A stretch of DNA of 64,000 nucleotides from Mucilaginibacter sp. SG564. GTDB taxonomy: Bacteria; Bacteroidota; Bacteroidia; Sphingobacteriales; Sphingobacteriaceae. The notes beneath the pieces were generated by a model. It saw nothing but the letters and a program-made list of their open reading frames with translations, searched no databases and was not told the DNA's origin. The stretch lies in NCBI RefSeq assembly GCF_013149275.1, contig NZ_JABGNA010000010.1:160838-224837 (forward strand), in the 5' to 3' direction. Made by a program: the position numbers and the translations under genes. Of this stretch, positions 1 to 8,823 are shown piece by piece (position 1 is the stretch's first letter; every line of letters begins with the position of its first letter).

Positions 1-2077
1 CTGCGCCGGCGGTTTTAACTTCGGTTGATAAAACTTCGACGCCATTTTTACGGGATACCGCTTTCAACGTACCTGGCTCATATTTTACGCGCCACATGAC
101 GTGCAGATCATCGCCCTGCTTTCTTTTGATTCCTAATGATTTTCCATTCAAATAAAGCTCTACCTCATCGGCATTATTGTAATAGGCCCAAACATCTATA
201 GTTTTTCCCGGTTTCCAGTTCCAATGCGGTAAAAGATGTAAAACCGGCTTATTTGTCCACTCGCTTTGGTACATGTAATAAACATCTTTAGGAAAACCTG
301 CGAGGTCGACAATGCCGAAATACGAGCTGCGTGCAGGCCATGTGTATGGCGTAGGCTCACCCAGGTAATCAAATCCCGTCCAAAGGAACATACCCGACAG
401 GAAATCATATTTTTTGATAATCTTCCAGGTTTCTTCGTGGGTTGATCCCCATGGCGCGGAAACGTTATCGTAAGCCGAAACCGTAAAATCTGCATTCATG
501 GGCTGTTTGTCCTCGTCAGACCAGCGACGAATGCTATCGCTCGGCATATCATAAATGCCCCTCGTTTCCAACGCTGATGTTGTTTCTGTACCGATGAATT
601 TTTTATCGGGATAACGCTCATGAAAACCGACCAGGTCGTTATGATGATAGTTATACCCTACCAGATCGATAGCTCCCGATTTAATGATCTGATTTTTAGT
701 ATCAGGATGATTGTTGGCCGCGGTAACCGGCCGGGTACTATCCAGCTTATGAACTATCCCGGCCAAATCTTTAGCTATACGGAAACCGCTGCTATCACTT
801 TGCTCAGGTATTTCGTTACCGATACTCCATATCATTACCGATGGATGGTTACGGTCTCTCAATACCTGGTCTTCCAGATCGCGTGCATGCCACTCTTTAA
901 AAAATAGGTGATAATCATATTTTTCCTTAGCCTTTTCCCAGCAATCAAAGGCCTCATCCATCACTATAAAACCCATCGAATCTGCTAGGTCAAGCAGATC
1001 GGGCGACGGTGGATTGTGGGATGTGCGGATAGCATTACAACCCATTTCTTTTAATATTTTCAATTGCCGTGCAAGCGCATGTACATTTATGGCCGCGCCA
1101 AGGCAACCCAAATCATGATGCAAACACACGCCTTTTATTTTTACGTTTTTTCCGTTTAGGATAAAGCCCTTATCGGTATCAAAATAAAAATCCCGGATCC
1201 CTACTGTAGTTGTGTAGGTATCCAAAACAGCATTGCCCGACACAATTTTAGAAACCACTTTGTAAAGCGCAGGATTATCTGCCGACCATAGCCTCGGTTT
1301 TAATACTGCCAGTTCCTGTTTAGTTATGGTTAGTGTATCGTTGATTGATAACAGATTAACAACCCGATCGCCAATTGCCTTACCAGCCATATCACATAGG
1401 CCGGTTATAAGCTTATACTCACCCTTTTTGCCGCCGTTGTTACGGATGGTAGTTTGCACAGAGATATTTGCGTTGGCTTCACTAACATTGCTGGTAGTAA
1501 CAAAAGTCCCCCATTGATCTACCGCTATTTTGTTAACAGTAACTAAGCGCACATGCCGGTAAATACCCGATCCGGAGTACCAACGTGAATTGGGCTGCAT
1601 GGAGTTATCAATCTTGACAGCAATGATATTTTTTTGTCGTCCGTATTTTAAATAAGGCGTTAACTCGTATCTGAACGAGATATAACCATTAGGCCTGAAG
1701 CCGAGGTGATGACCGTTTATCCATACATTACTTTTTTGATAAACACCATCAAATTCTATATAGGTCAACTTACCCTTACTTCTATCGGGAGCTATAAAGG
1801 TTTTCCGATACCAGCCGATACCGCCGGGTAAAGCACCGCCTTCGGGCTTAGCCGGGTTATCCTTCCTGAATCTGCCTTCGATGCTCCAATCATGCGGCAG
1901 ATCGAGTTTGCGCCATTTGGTATCATCAAGACCTACACCCTGTGCTTGATTCACATCACCTAAATTAAACGACCAGTTTTTATCAAAATTTATAACCTGC
2001 CTTCCAGGTTGGTTTTGCGCACAAACAAAAGCGGCAGGCAGCAGTAAAATACAAAGGAGGAGATATTTATATTTCAT
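1..2077 (-). CDS. Beta-galactosidase, glycoside hydrolase family 2 (3' part beyond window)
   Basis: Secreted or periplasmic GH2 exo-enzyme expected to remove terminal beta-galactose. The reading frame is open from the ATG at 2077 to the window edge (692 codons), so the C-terminus is missing. It begins with a signal peptide (MKYKYLLLCILLLPAAFVCA, then Q). The acid/base site is in MIWSIGNEIPE (Glu about 422), and the likely nucleophile is in IGTETTS (Glu about 498). Their 76-residue spacing equals that of E. coli LacZ (461 and 537). The last visible stretch resembles the beta-sandwich domain that follows the barrel. It is the last visible gene of the sus operon, 57 bp after the acyltransferase gene. 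The GH2 family is secure; specificity (galactosidase rather than glucuronidase or mannosidase) is inferred from the motifs. Confidence 0.9.
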   Translation of the reverse strand, partial: MKYKYLLLCILLLPAAFVCAQNQPGRQVINFDKNWSFNLGDVNQAQGVGLDDTKWRKLDLPHDWSIEGRFRKDNPAKPEGGALPGGIGWYRKTFIAPDRSKGKLTYIEFDGVYQKSNVWINGHHLGFRPNGYISFRYELTPYLKYGRQKNIIAVKIDNSMQPNSRWYSGSGIYRHVRLVTVNKIAVDQWGTFVTTSNVSEANANISVQTTIRNNGGKKGEYKLITGLCDMAGKAIGDRVVNLLSINDTLTITKQELAVLKPRLWSADNPALYKVVSKIVSGNAVLDTYTTTVGIRDFYFDTDKGFILNGKNVKIKGVCLHHDLGCLGAAINVHALARQLKILKEMGCNAIRTSHNPPSPDLLDLADSMGFIVMDEAFDCWEKAKEKYDYHLFFKEWHARDLEDQVLRDRNHPSVMIWSIGNEIPEQSDSSGFRIAKDLAGIVHKLDSTRPVTAANNHPDTKNQIIKSGAIDLVGYNYHHNDLVGFHERYPDKKFIGTETTSALETRGIYDMPSDSIRRWSDEDKQPMNADFTVSAYDNVSAPWGSTHEETWKIIKKYDFLSGMFLWTGFDYLGEPTPYTWPARSSYFGIVDLAGFPKDVYYMYQSEWTNKPVLHLLPHWNWKPGKTIDVWAYYNNADEVELYLNGKSLGIKRKQGDDLHVMWRVKYEPGTLKAVSRKNGVEVLSTEVKTAGA

Positions 2078-2134
2078 GTTATTTATAATAGTATTAATGA
2101 AATGACCAACGGATAAACCCCACCTGCTGTTAGG

Positions 2135-3316
2135 TTAGATTTTCAGGAAGATCTTGTTCCGGTACAAAATATAAAGCAAGGTTAGCTGTATAAAAACCAC
2201 AGATATAGCCGACCATACCGGTTGCCAGTTTTGAGACAGGTGACTGATAATCCCTCCAAAAAAATAATTGGCCGTATGCTGAAAATCTACCATCCCCTCT
2301 GATGCGAGGTAAATGACTATTGAATTCACACCGATAAATACAAAAGGAAAAGCCCATTTTCGCCAACCGGCAACATCAATAATGAGATAAAATACGGACA
2401 GAAAAACACAGCTCCAGCCGCCAACAAACAGCACAAACGAACTGCTCCACAAGCGTTTGTTGATTGGAAAGCCCACATTCCATAACAAACCTAAGCCTAT
2501 CAATACAACACCAGCAGCAAATACCCCCATTCCCTTTTTCCACATCGGCCATTTCGCGTTATCGTACTTCAAAAACTGCCCTGTAAATATGCCCAACATG
2601 GCCGTGCCTATAGCAGGTATGGTAGATAGCACCCCCTCAGGGTCATGCACTTTATCATGCAGACGACCGGGAAGCAATAAGCGATCGATATAAGATTCCA
2701 GGCTGCCATTCATGGTTAAAACACCCGCGCCGTAACCAGGTACAGGGATCCACTCCATGGCAGCCCAATACCCCAACAACAAAAAGGCAAACCATACAAT
2801 CTGCCCACGAGTGCCAAAATGGAGATAGATGATGCCGGCAAAAAACCAGGCCAAACCAATGCGGCCCAGCACGCTGGCAAAGCGGGTATTTTCATATCCG
2901 TTAAACTTAAACAGCCCGTTCACCACCATGCCTAAAAAAAGCAGGATGAGTGCCCGCCTAATCATGGATACATAAACTTCCTTTTTGGCAGCGGTTGGTA
3001 AAAGATATGGTTGAGCAACACCGTGTTTTCCGGCTTTACTCCCCATGGAATATGGCATGGACACCCCGGCAATAAACAAAAACAGCGGGAAGATCATATC
3101 ATAAAAAGTGATGCCGTTCCATACCGTATGGTGCAACTGGCCCGACATCCACACAAAAACCGGCCAGCCTGTGGCTTTGGCAACAGCGTGTATAACACGT
3201 TCCCCACTCATGATCCAAAACATATCAAAGCCGCGGAGGGCATCTAACGATAATAGCCGGGCTGGCTTTGAAACAGTTTTTTCAGGATTAGCTATTGGTG
3301 TACTTAAATTGCTCAT
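2135..3316 (-). CDS. DUF5009 / HGSNAT-like membrane acyltransferase
   Basis: Integral membrane protein with about ten hydrophobic segments, related to heparan-alpha-glucosaminide N-acetyltransferase (HGSNAT), which moves acetyl groups from cytosolic acetyl-CoA to terminal alpha-glucosamine across a membrane. The N-terminal LSLDALRGFDMFWI and the following HHTVWNG...IFPLFLFIAG (His63) align with the HGSNAT region holding the catalytic histidine (KHASWNG in the human protein). I chose the ATG at 3316; a GTG two codons upstream overlaps the stop codon of the GH89 gene by one base. It follows directly after the alpha-N-acetylglucosaminidase, which in lysosomes acts on the product of HGSNAT. Donor and substrate here are inferred from that pairing. 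Confidence 0.85.
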   Translation of the reverse strand: MSNLSTPIANPEKTVSKPARLLSLDALRGFDMFWIMSGERVIHAVAKATGWPVFVWMSGQLHHTVWNGITFYDMIFPLFLFIAGVSMPYSMGSKAGKHGVAQPYLLPTAAKKEVYVSMIRRALILLFLGMVVNGLFKFNGYENTRFASVLGRIGLAWFFAGIIYLHFGTRGQIVWFAFLLLGYWAAMEWIPVPGYGAGVLTMNGSLESYIDRLLLPGRLHDKVHDPEGVLSTIPAIGTAMLGIFTGQFLKYDNAKWPMWKKGMGVFAAGVVLIGLGLLWNVGFPINKRLWSSSFVLFVGGWSCVFLSVFYLIIDVAGWRKWAFPFVFIGVNSIVIYLASEGMVDFQHTANYFFGGIISHLSQNWQPVWSAISVVFIQLTLLYILYRNKIFLKI

Positions 3317-3321
3317 ATCCA

Positions 3322-5535
3322 CTATTTAAGATCGTTACTCATATTTGCCCGGTACTTTTCATATAGTTGCTGCACTATCAGCGTGCTGCTGCCATTAGGC
3401 GCAACAGGATAAGTTTTTGATGAGTTAACCCATTGCCACTCCCAATCACTTATTGATTTATCGAACAGTTTAAAATCTGGTTCTTTGCCTGTTTCAAGCG
3501 AGGCTTGTAGCACCCCGAAAAACTTTTGCCAACGTACCTTGTAAAAATCGTTAAGCAAACCGCTCCACTGCCTGCACGAGTATTCATGCAACGGGCTATC
3601 TGCCCCTCCCCATAATGTGATGAGGTTGCGGGCATTTTTTTCATACAGTGCTTTTTCGGCAGGGTTAGTACCCCAGGCGCGGGCATCGGCTATCCAGGGG
3701 CCAAGCATAAAATCCTTTTGAGTAACAAGCAGCTTGTCTATATCGGCTATTAAGGCTAAGTATTCGTTTGTGTATTTTACAAAGGCTTTATCATTTTTAT
3801 CCTGGTACGCCTTGATCCATTTTAACTGAACCGGTCTGCCGTAGTTGGCCAGCACCTGCCGCGTAACGTCAACCAAATCATAATTAAAACCGCTGCTTTG
3901 TTTGCATAGTGGGATCGCCGCAACTATTTTATCCCAGGCGGGGAGCAGGTCCTTACGGTTATAATTAAGATGGGTGCGTGTCCATACAGCGGCCGAATCA
4001 AGCGTTGGCCGCCCTGTAATGATAGATTCAGCCCCATCGCGGATATCCTTGCCGTTAAAAACGGTCGTCCGCAGTATTTGCCATGCATCCACTGCTTCTT
4101 TGCTTTTTACACCATAGCGGTTAAATACATATTGAGGCAACCATTCATCAAGGTTAACGGGTTTGTTTTGCCACGTGTTTTGCGCCATTAATTCATACAA
4201 CACAGGCGTTTGCTGAATGGCCTCCATAGTTAAGCCAATGCCAATCATCTTACCCGAAGCAGAATCTGCAAGGGCCTGCGCAGGTTGAGCAGCCACAGCT
4301 TCGATACGACCGAACAAACTATTGTTGCCGCCATAATTATGCAGCATATTCCAGATCCATGGTTTGCCGTAAAATGCTTCGGTACGTTTCCAAATCGGCT
4401 CGTAATCGGTGTTCAAGTCAAGTACTATCATATGATCATTAGGCACGGCATTTAATAGCGCTTTGATCTGCTCATTTTTCCAGAACTTCCGATCGCTAAA
4501 AAATAGCCATCCCTGCATCACCCAAACTGCCTTTGGATCGGCACCTTTCATACCATCATAAACCCGCGCACTTAATTCCGACAGGAATTTAGGATCGTTA
4601 GATGGCGGTTCGTTCTCATTAAAAGTATCTGCCGAGTACAGGTGGTCGGTTCCGTAAACCTTGGTTTGTTCCTCTATAAACTTCTTACCTATCTGCGCAA
4701 ACAACGGATCTTCCGAATCAAGGATATAAGTATCAGCAAAGCCATTGTTCCAGTTGGTTTGTTTGAGTTTGGCCTTAGGATAATGTTTTTTAAACGACGC
4801 CGGCACATGCCCGGTAAAGGCAGGGAGTACCGGTTTTATCCCCAGTTCGCGCTCGCGCTGCAATATTTTAACCTGCAAGTCGCGGTGGCTTGTTATCCAG
4901 GTTGTTGGTAGTGGCCCATCCCAGGCATCAACATTACCCATATAAAACCAACCAAAATATGCCGGGCCTGTAAAAAACTTTTGCATATCATGGTTGCTGA
5001 AACCCATCGATTTATAAACCTTGTCCCAAACATATTCCTGTCCGGTAATAGCCAGCGGCATATTAATGCCATGAAGCGCCATCCAGTCAATCTCCTTTTC
5101 CCAGCGTTTCCAGTCCCACCAGCTCATGCTGTAACTGTACGTACAATAGTTGAGGTAATACCGGTATTTGTAAGGGGTCGCTTTATGCACCTTGGCCGCA
5201 GGCATAGGCAAATTAGCGGGTAACTTCAGGTTTGAGCCGTTCCAGGTAATTTGGCAATGCGTATATTCGGCAAGGTAATGATACAGGGCCGACGCAATGG
5301 CCACGCCATTGTTACCCCTTAAAATGATCTTCCCTTTTGCGCCTTCTACTTCAAAAGCATCTTTAGCTTCAGTTACAGGAAGCGGCTGAACGATAAATTT
5401 TTGAGCGGCAGCGGGCACAATCCTTTTAATTAAAGCGTACGATGACTGTACATTTAACTGCGCTACGGTTTTGTTTGCCATACAGCACATGCTGCACAGC
5501 AGTATATAAATAAAAACTTTGGGTTTGCAGTTCAT
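3322..5535 (-). CDS. Alpha-N-acetylglucosaminidase, GH89 (NAGLU family)
   Basis: Exported enzyme of 737 residues that hydrolyses terminal alpha-linked N-acetylglucosamine, as in heparan, mucin or lipid-linked glycans. It has an N-terminal signal peptide ending near NKTVAQ, an N-terminal alpha/beta domain, a central barrel and a helical C-terminal domain, the normal NAGLU layout and length. The barrel includes YRYYLNYCTYSYSMSWWDW. The two catalytic glutamates are visible: Glu307 in ADTFNENEPPS (human Glu316) and Glu438 in IGLTMEAIQQTP (human Glu446). It sits 19 bp downstream of the GH28-like gene and abuts the HGSNAT-like gene, so it is clearly in the sus operon. Family assignment is firm; the natural substrate is not known. 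Confidence 0.95.
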   Translation of the reverse strand: MNCKPKVFIYILLCSMCCMANKTVAQLNVQSSYALIKRIVPAAAQKFIVQPLPVTEAKDAFEVEGAKGKIILRGNNGVAIASALYHYLAEYTHCQITWNGSNLKLPANLPMPAAKVHKATPYKYRYYLNYCTYSYSMSWWDWKRWEKEIDWMALHGINMPLAITGQEYVWDKVYKSMGFSNHDMQKFFTGPAYFGWFYMGNVDAWDGPLPTTWITSHRDLQVKILQRERELGIKPVLPAFTGHVPASFKKHYPKAKLKQTNWNNGFADTYILDSEDPLFAQIGKKFIEEQTKVYGTDHLYSADTFNENEPPSNDPKFLSELSARVYDGMKGADPKAVWVMQGWLFFSDRKFWKNEQIKALLNAVPNDHMIVLDLNTDYEPIWKRTEAFYGKPWIWNMLHNYGGNNSLFGRIEAVAAQPAQALADSASGKMIGIGLTMEAIQQTPVLYELMAQNTWQNKPVNLDEWLPQYVFNRYGVKSKEAVDAWQILRTTVFNGKDIRDGAESIITGRPTLDSAAVWTRTHLNYNRKDLLPAWDKIVAAIPLCKQSSGFNYDLVDVTRQVLANYGRPVQLKWIKAYQDKNDKAFVKYTNEYLALIADIDKLLVTQKDFMLGPWIADARAWGTNPAEKALYEKNARNLITLWGGADSPLHEYSCRQWSGLLNDFYKVRWQKFFGVLQASLETGKEPDFKLFDKSISDWEWQWVNSSKTYPVAPNGSSTLIVQQLYEKYRANMSNDLK

Positions 5536-5554
5536 TTACTTTGATGTTTTAATA

Positions 5555-7102
5555 TCATTGGGTTTTTATTACGTGGTCCCGTTTATCGGCAGGCTGTATA
5601 TCCAACAGCTTATTTACCTTCACGTTGTTCAATAACAGTAAGGGTAAAGTTTTAAAACCGGAAACATTTATCTTTTCGGCAATAAGCCCGTTCACGTCAT
5701 CAAAAACAAATGGTGTACGGAAATCATACCCGGTGTAATTGACGTGTATGTTTTTCAAATTGATACCTTCGGCATGCCTTGCGTAAAAAGCGGATACAGG
5801 CAATTCGCCAAACATCGAAAACTCGGGGTAGGCAGATATTTGTTCAGGCACTTTGGATAACGAATCAATATTAAACCATGCTACCTTCTTTTTAGCTACG
5901 GCAGCATAGCTGATATCAATGCCCTCCAGCGTAACATTGCTCACCGGCGAACCGGGAATACCAGCAACCGACATCGGAAAAACATTATGCGCAAATTGTT
6001 CGGGTGGCCCTTCCATATGGTAACCAGCATCCGGCTTTCCGGCTGGTATCCCGGCTTTAACATCGGCAATATAAATCCCACTAACCGAACCTGCCGCTCT
6101 TAACTTTTGACGTTTACCTAATCGTATAAAAATGGCGTTGCCGGTATTTTTCGCTACTACATGTCTTATATCAATATCTTCAATCACACCTCCGTCAACC
6201 GATTCGATAGCCACTGCCGAACGGAAAGTATCATACACCTCAATATTACGAACCGTTATTTTTTTAAACCCACCGAAGGATGCTGTACCCATTTTAAATG
6301 CACTCGCACTTGAGCGGATCCTGCAATCGGTAATAACAATGTCTTCGCAAAAACTTTTAGGATCGGATGATTTTAAACAGATACCATCATCAGCAACATT
6401 AAAAAAACTGTTGGTAAGCTTTACCTTTTTGCAATCTACCAGATCGATCCCGTCATTGTTTAAAAACGTGTTGCTGATAACCTTTATATTATTGATCAAC
6501 ATATTGGTACAAGCCCGGTATTCCTGTATCCAGCACAAACCATTTTTGATGGTCACATCACTAATCTTCACATTATCGCATTGTTTAAAAAATATCAACT
6601 TCGGTCGGTTATCTTCTTCTGGCCGCAATTGGTGCCACTCGTTATAAGTTTTCCATTCTTTGTCTTTAAGCTTACCGTTTCTGAGCATCCGGTATATATC
6701 TTTCAATAAAGCTTCGCCTCTGCCATTTATAATGCCTGTGCCGGTGATCGCTATATTTTTACAGCCACTTGCTACTATTAAAGGCGATGCTTTTCCCGGG
6801 CCATAGGCTATACGTTTAACAGTTGCCAATAGCTGTGCGTTTGGGGCTAAACGCAATTCGACATTTGATTTCAGATCGATAACACCTGTTACAAATTTGC
6901 CTTGCGGCACCAGCACTATGCCTCCACCCGAAGCTGTACAATTATCAATAGCTTTTTGAATAACATGCGTATTATCGGTTTTACCATTACCCACCGCACC
7001 CAAAGTGGCAATATTGAAAACCTTTTGCCCGGCTTTAACCTGATGGATGAAAACTGTAACACAGGAGAACAGAATGATAACAAATGCAGATCTGAGTTTC
7101 AT
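5555..7102 (-). CDS. GH28-like right-handed beta-helix protein
   Basis: Secreted parallel beta-helix protein of the polygalacturonase (GH28)/pectate lyase superfamily. The frame is open further upstream, but that extension overlaps susD; the ATG at 7102 gives a proper signal peptide (KLRSAFVIILFSCVTVFI...VKAG) and 515 residues. It has the usual opening DNTHVIQKAIDNC and GGGIVLVPQGKF, then NNDGIDLVDC and ADDGICLKSS, which match the NxD and DD motifs of GH28. The following GHG histidine motif and the RIK motif are not seen; instead there is SASAFKMGTASFGGFKK. It may therefore be a divergent glycosidase or another beta-helix enzyme. It lies 79 bp after susD and 19 bp before GH89. The fold is well supported, the reaction is not. 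Confidence 0.75.
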   Translation of the reverse strand: MKLRSAFVIILFSCVTVFIHQVKAGQKVFNIATLGAVGNGKTDNTHVIQKAIDNCTASGGGIVLVPQGKFVTGVIDLKSNVELRLAPNAQLLATVKRIAYGPGKASPLIVASGCKNIAITGTGIINGRGEALLKDIYRMLRNGKLKDKEWKTYNEWHQLRPEEDNRPKLIFFKQCDNVKISDVTIKNGLCWIQEYRACTNMLINNIKVISNTFLNNDGIDLVDCKKVKLTNSFFNVADDGICLKSSDPKSFCEDIVITDCRIRSSASAFKMGTASFGGFKKITVRNIEVYDTFRSAVAIESVDGGVIEDIDIRHVVAKNTGNAIFIRLGKRQKLRAAGSVSGIYIADVKAGIPAGKPDAGYHMEGPPEQFAHNVFPMSVAGIPGSPVSNVTLEGIDISYAAVAKKKVAWFNIDSLSKVPEQISAYPEFSMFGELPVSAFYARHAEGINLKNIHVNYTGYDFRTPFVFDDVNGLIAEKINVSGFKTLPLLLLNNVKVNKLLDIQPADKRDHVIKTQ

Positions 7103-7181
7103 ATGAAGATATATATTGTTACTAAGCGAATGAATCAGGCGACGGAGAATACCCCGTCGCCGGTTTAGTCCAATTGAACAA

Positions 7182-8798
7182 TTAGTACCCAGGGTTTTGA
7201 ACAAGCGCTTTATTTAGCTGCATCGCCGATGTCGGGATCGGAAAAATACGGTGTGCGGGGTTAGCATCTGTTTTAAAACCCCAAGAACTTTCGTATTTGC
7301 CAAACCTGATCATATCGTTTCTGTGCCATGATTCCCAGGCAAATTCCCTGCAACGCTCTGCATAAAGGTCATCAAGCGTAACGGTGCTCCATGCAGCCGA
7401 TGTAGTCCGCTCGGCACGTAGGGTGTTAACCAATGTAAGCGCTGTTTGCCCGAGGGTAGTTGCCCCTCCCCTCAAAATAGCTTCAGCTTTCATCAGCAAA
7501 ATATCTGAATAACGGAATATTGGAATATCGTTTTTCATGTTCCTGTTCAACGAAGTAGAATCCGGGTAAAATTTAATGTTACGATAGCCCATGTTCCAGC
7601 CTATTTCATCGTTACCCACGTCAAACGTGCCAACATCTTGCCTTAAAACAATGTTAGGTGTTAATTCAACCTGGTATGTTAAAGCGCCGTTAGGGTCGCT
7701 TCCAGTATAAAACTGGTTATAGCTTTGATTTGTTGTAGTATAAGTTACCGGCGTTATGCCATCAAACTGGTATTGCTTGCCGGTTAGCCATTGTTTGTTC
7801 CTGATATCGTTAGGATCATTAAAATTGGCATAATAAGTTGGCAGCGTGCTTATAGCTCCGTCTGGTGTGAAATTTACTTTGTACTTATTTACCAATCTCC
7901 TTGGCAAATCGTACCGCTGATGAAGGTTCTGGCTTCTGAAAGGCAGTGTATTTGCTGCAGCAGGATCAAACGGTATAGCAAAAATAAACTCGGCAGTTTG
8001 TGGCCCGTTATCCGGGTAAAACATTTTGAGGTAGGTACCTCTTGCCTCAAGATGAAAAGCGCCGGAATTGATCACATTATCGCAAGCGGCTATACAATCG
8101 TCATAACGCTTGGTGCCTGTGTAATATTCGGCATTGAGGTACATTTTTGCAAGCAACGCATAAGCCATGTATTTGGTTGGCTTGCCATAGGTGGTTTGCC
8201 CTGTAGTGCTGCTTAGCGAAGGCAAAGCGGCTTTGATTTCCGATTCGATAAAGTTAAAAACCTCGGAACGGGTTTTGTTAGGATGTGCTGCATAATCGCC
8301 GGCTACGGTAACAATTGGCACATTGCCAAAACTGTCCATCTGATAAAAATAAGCAAGGGCCCTAACCATCCGTATTTGTGCCAGGTCCTGCTGTTTGGCT
8401 GTTCCTTCCGGCTCAGCGGCCTGAAGTGTTGCCAGTGTTTGGTTGGCCAGACCAATAATAGTGGACGTCCAATACCACTCCCCGCTAACACCGGGATGGT
8501 CCTTTGTCCAGGTATGGTAATGCAGCTGCTGAAATTCACCACCATTATACCAGTTACCACCGTAAGCCGGGAAGATCACCTCATCGGTACTTGCCGATTG
8601 CATGAAAAAGTGCTCGACTGAGATATTGCCCCGCAAAGCCACGTAAACAGGACCCGCCGCTTGCGCGTATTGATCTGTATTTTGAGGAAAAACATCCGGG
8701 GTTAATTCTGTTTTCACCGGTACCGATACTTTTTGGCACGATGCAAAACATAGCGTAAGTATAGCGCAAAAGCCAATGCTTTTTAATATTCTGTTCAT
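7182..8798 (-). CDS. susD: SusD/RagB family outer-membrane glycan-binding lipoprotein
   Basis: Surface lipoprotein of 538 residues that binds the polysaccharide and acts as the lid of the SusC channel. The lipobox is LCFASC, giving a lipidated cysteine about 20 residues from the start, followed by the helical TPR-like core (MVRALAYFYQMDSFGNVPIV, YMAYALLAKMYLNAEYY) and the conserved C-terminal DIPIFRYSDILLMKAEAIL and AERCREFAWESWHRNDMIRF. Both are hallmarks of the family, and the length is normal. It starts 25 bp after susC and is co-transcribed with it. The sugar specificity cannot be read from the sequence. Confidence 0.95.
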   Translation of the reverse strand: MNRILKSIGFCAILTLCFASCQKVSVPVKTELTPDVFPQNTDQYAQAAGPVYVALRGNISVEHFFMQSASTDEVIFPAYGGNWYNGGEFQQLHYHTWTKDHPGVSGEWYWTSTIIGLANQTLATLQAAEPEGTAKQQDLAQIRMVRALAYFYQMDSFGNVPIVTVAGDYAAHPNKTRSEVFNFIESEIKAALPSLSSTTGQTTYGKPTKYMAYALLAKMYLNAEYYTGTKRYDDCIAACDNVINSGAFHLEARGTYLKMFYPDNGPQTAEFIFAIPFDPAAANTLPFRSQNLHQRYDLPRRLVNKYKVNFTPDGAISTLPTYYANFNDPNDIRNKQWLTGKQYQFDGITPVTYTTTNQSYNQFYTGSDPNGALTYQVELTPNIVLRQDVGTFDVGNDEIGWNMGYRNIKFYPDSTSLNRNMKNDIPIFRYSDILLMKAEAILRGGATTLGQTALTLVNTLRAERTTSAAWSTVTLDDLYAERCREFAWESWHRNDMIRFGKYESSWGFKTDANPAHRIFPIPTSAMQLNKALVQNPGY

Positions 8799-8823
8799 GA
8801 TAATTTCTTTTAACTGGTTAAAC

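Noticed and set aside
5555..7204. Longer N-terminus for the GH28-like protein starting at 7204
   Set aside because: It would overlap the susD stop and places 34 non-signal residues before a good signal peptide that starts at 7102.
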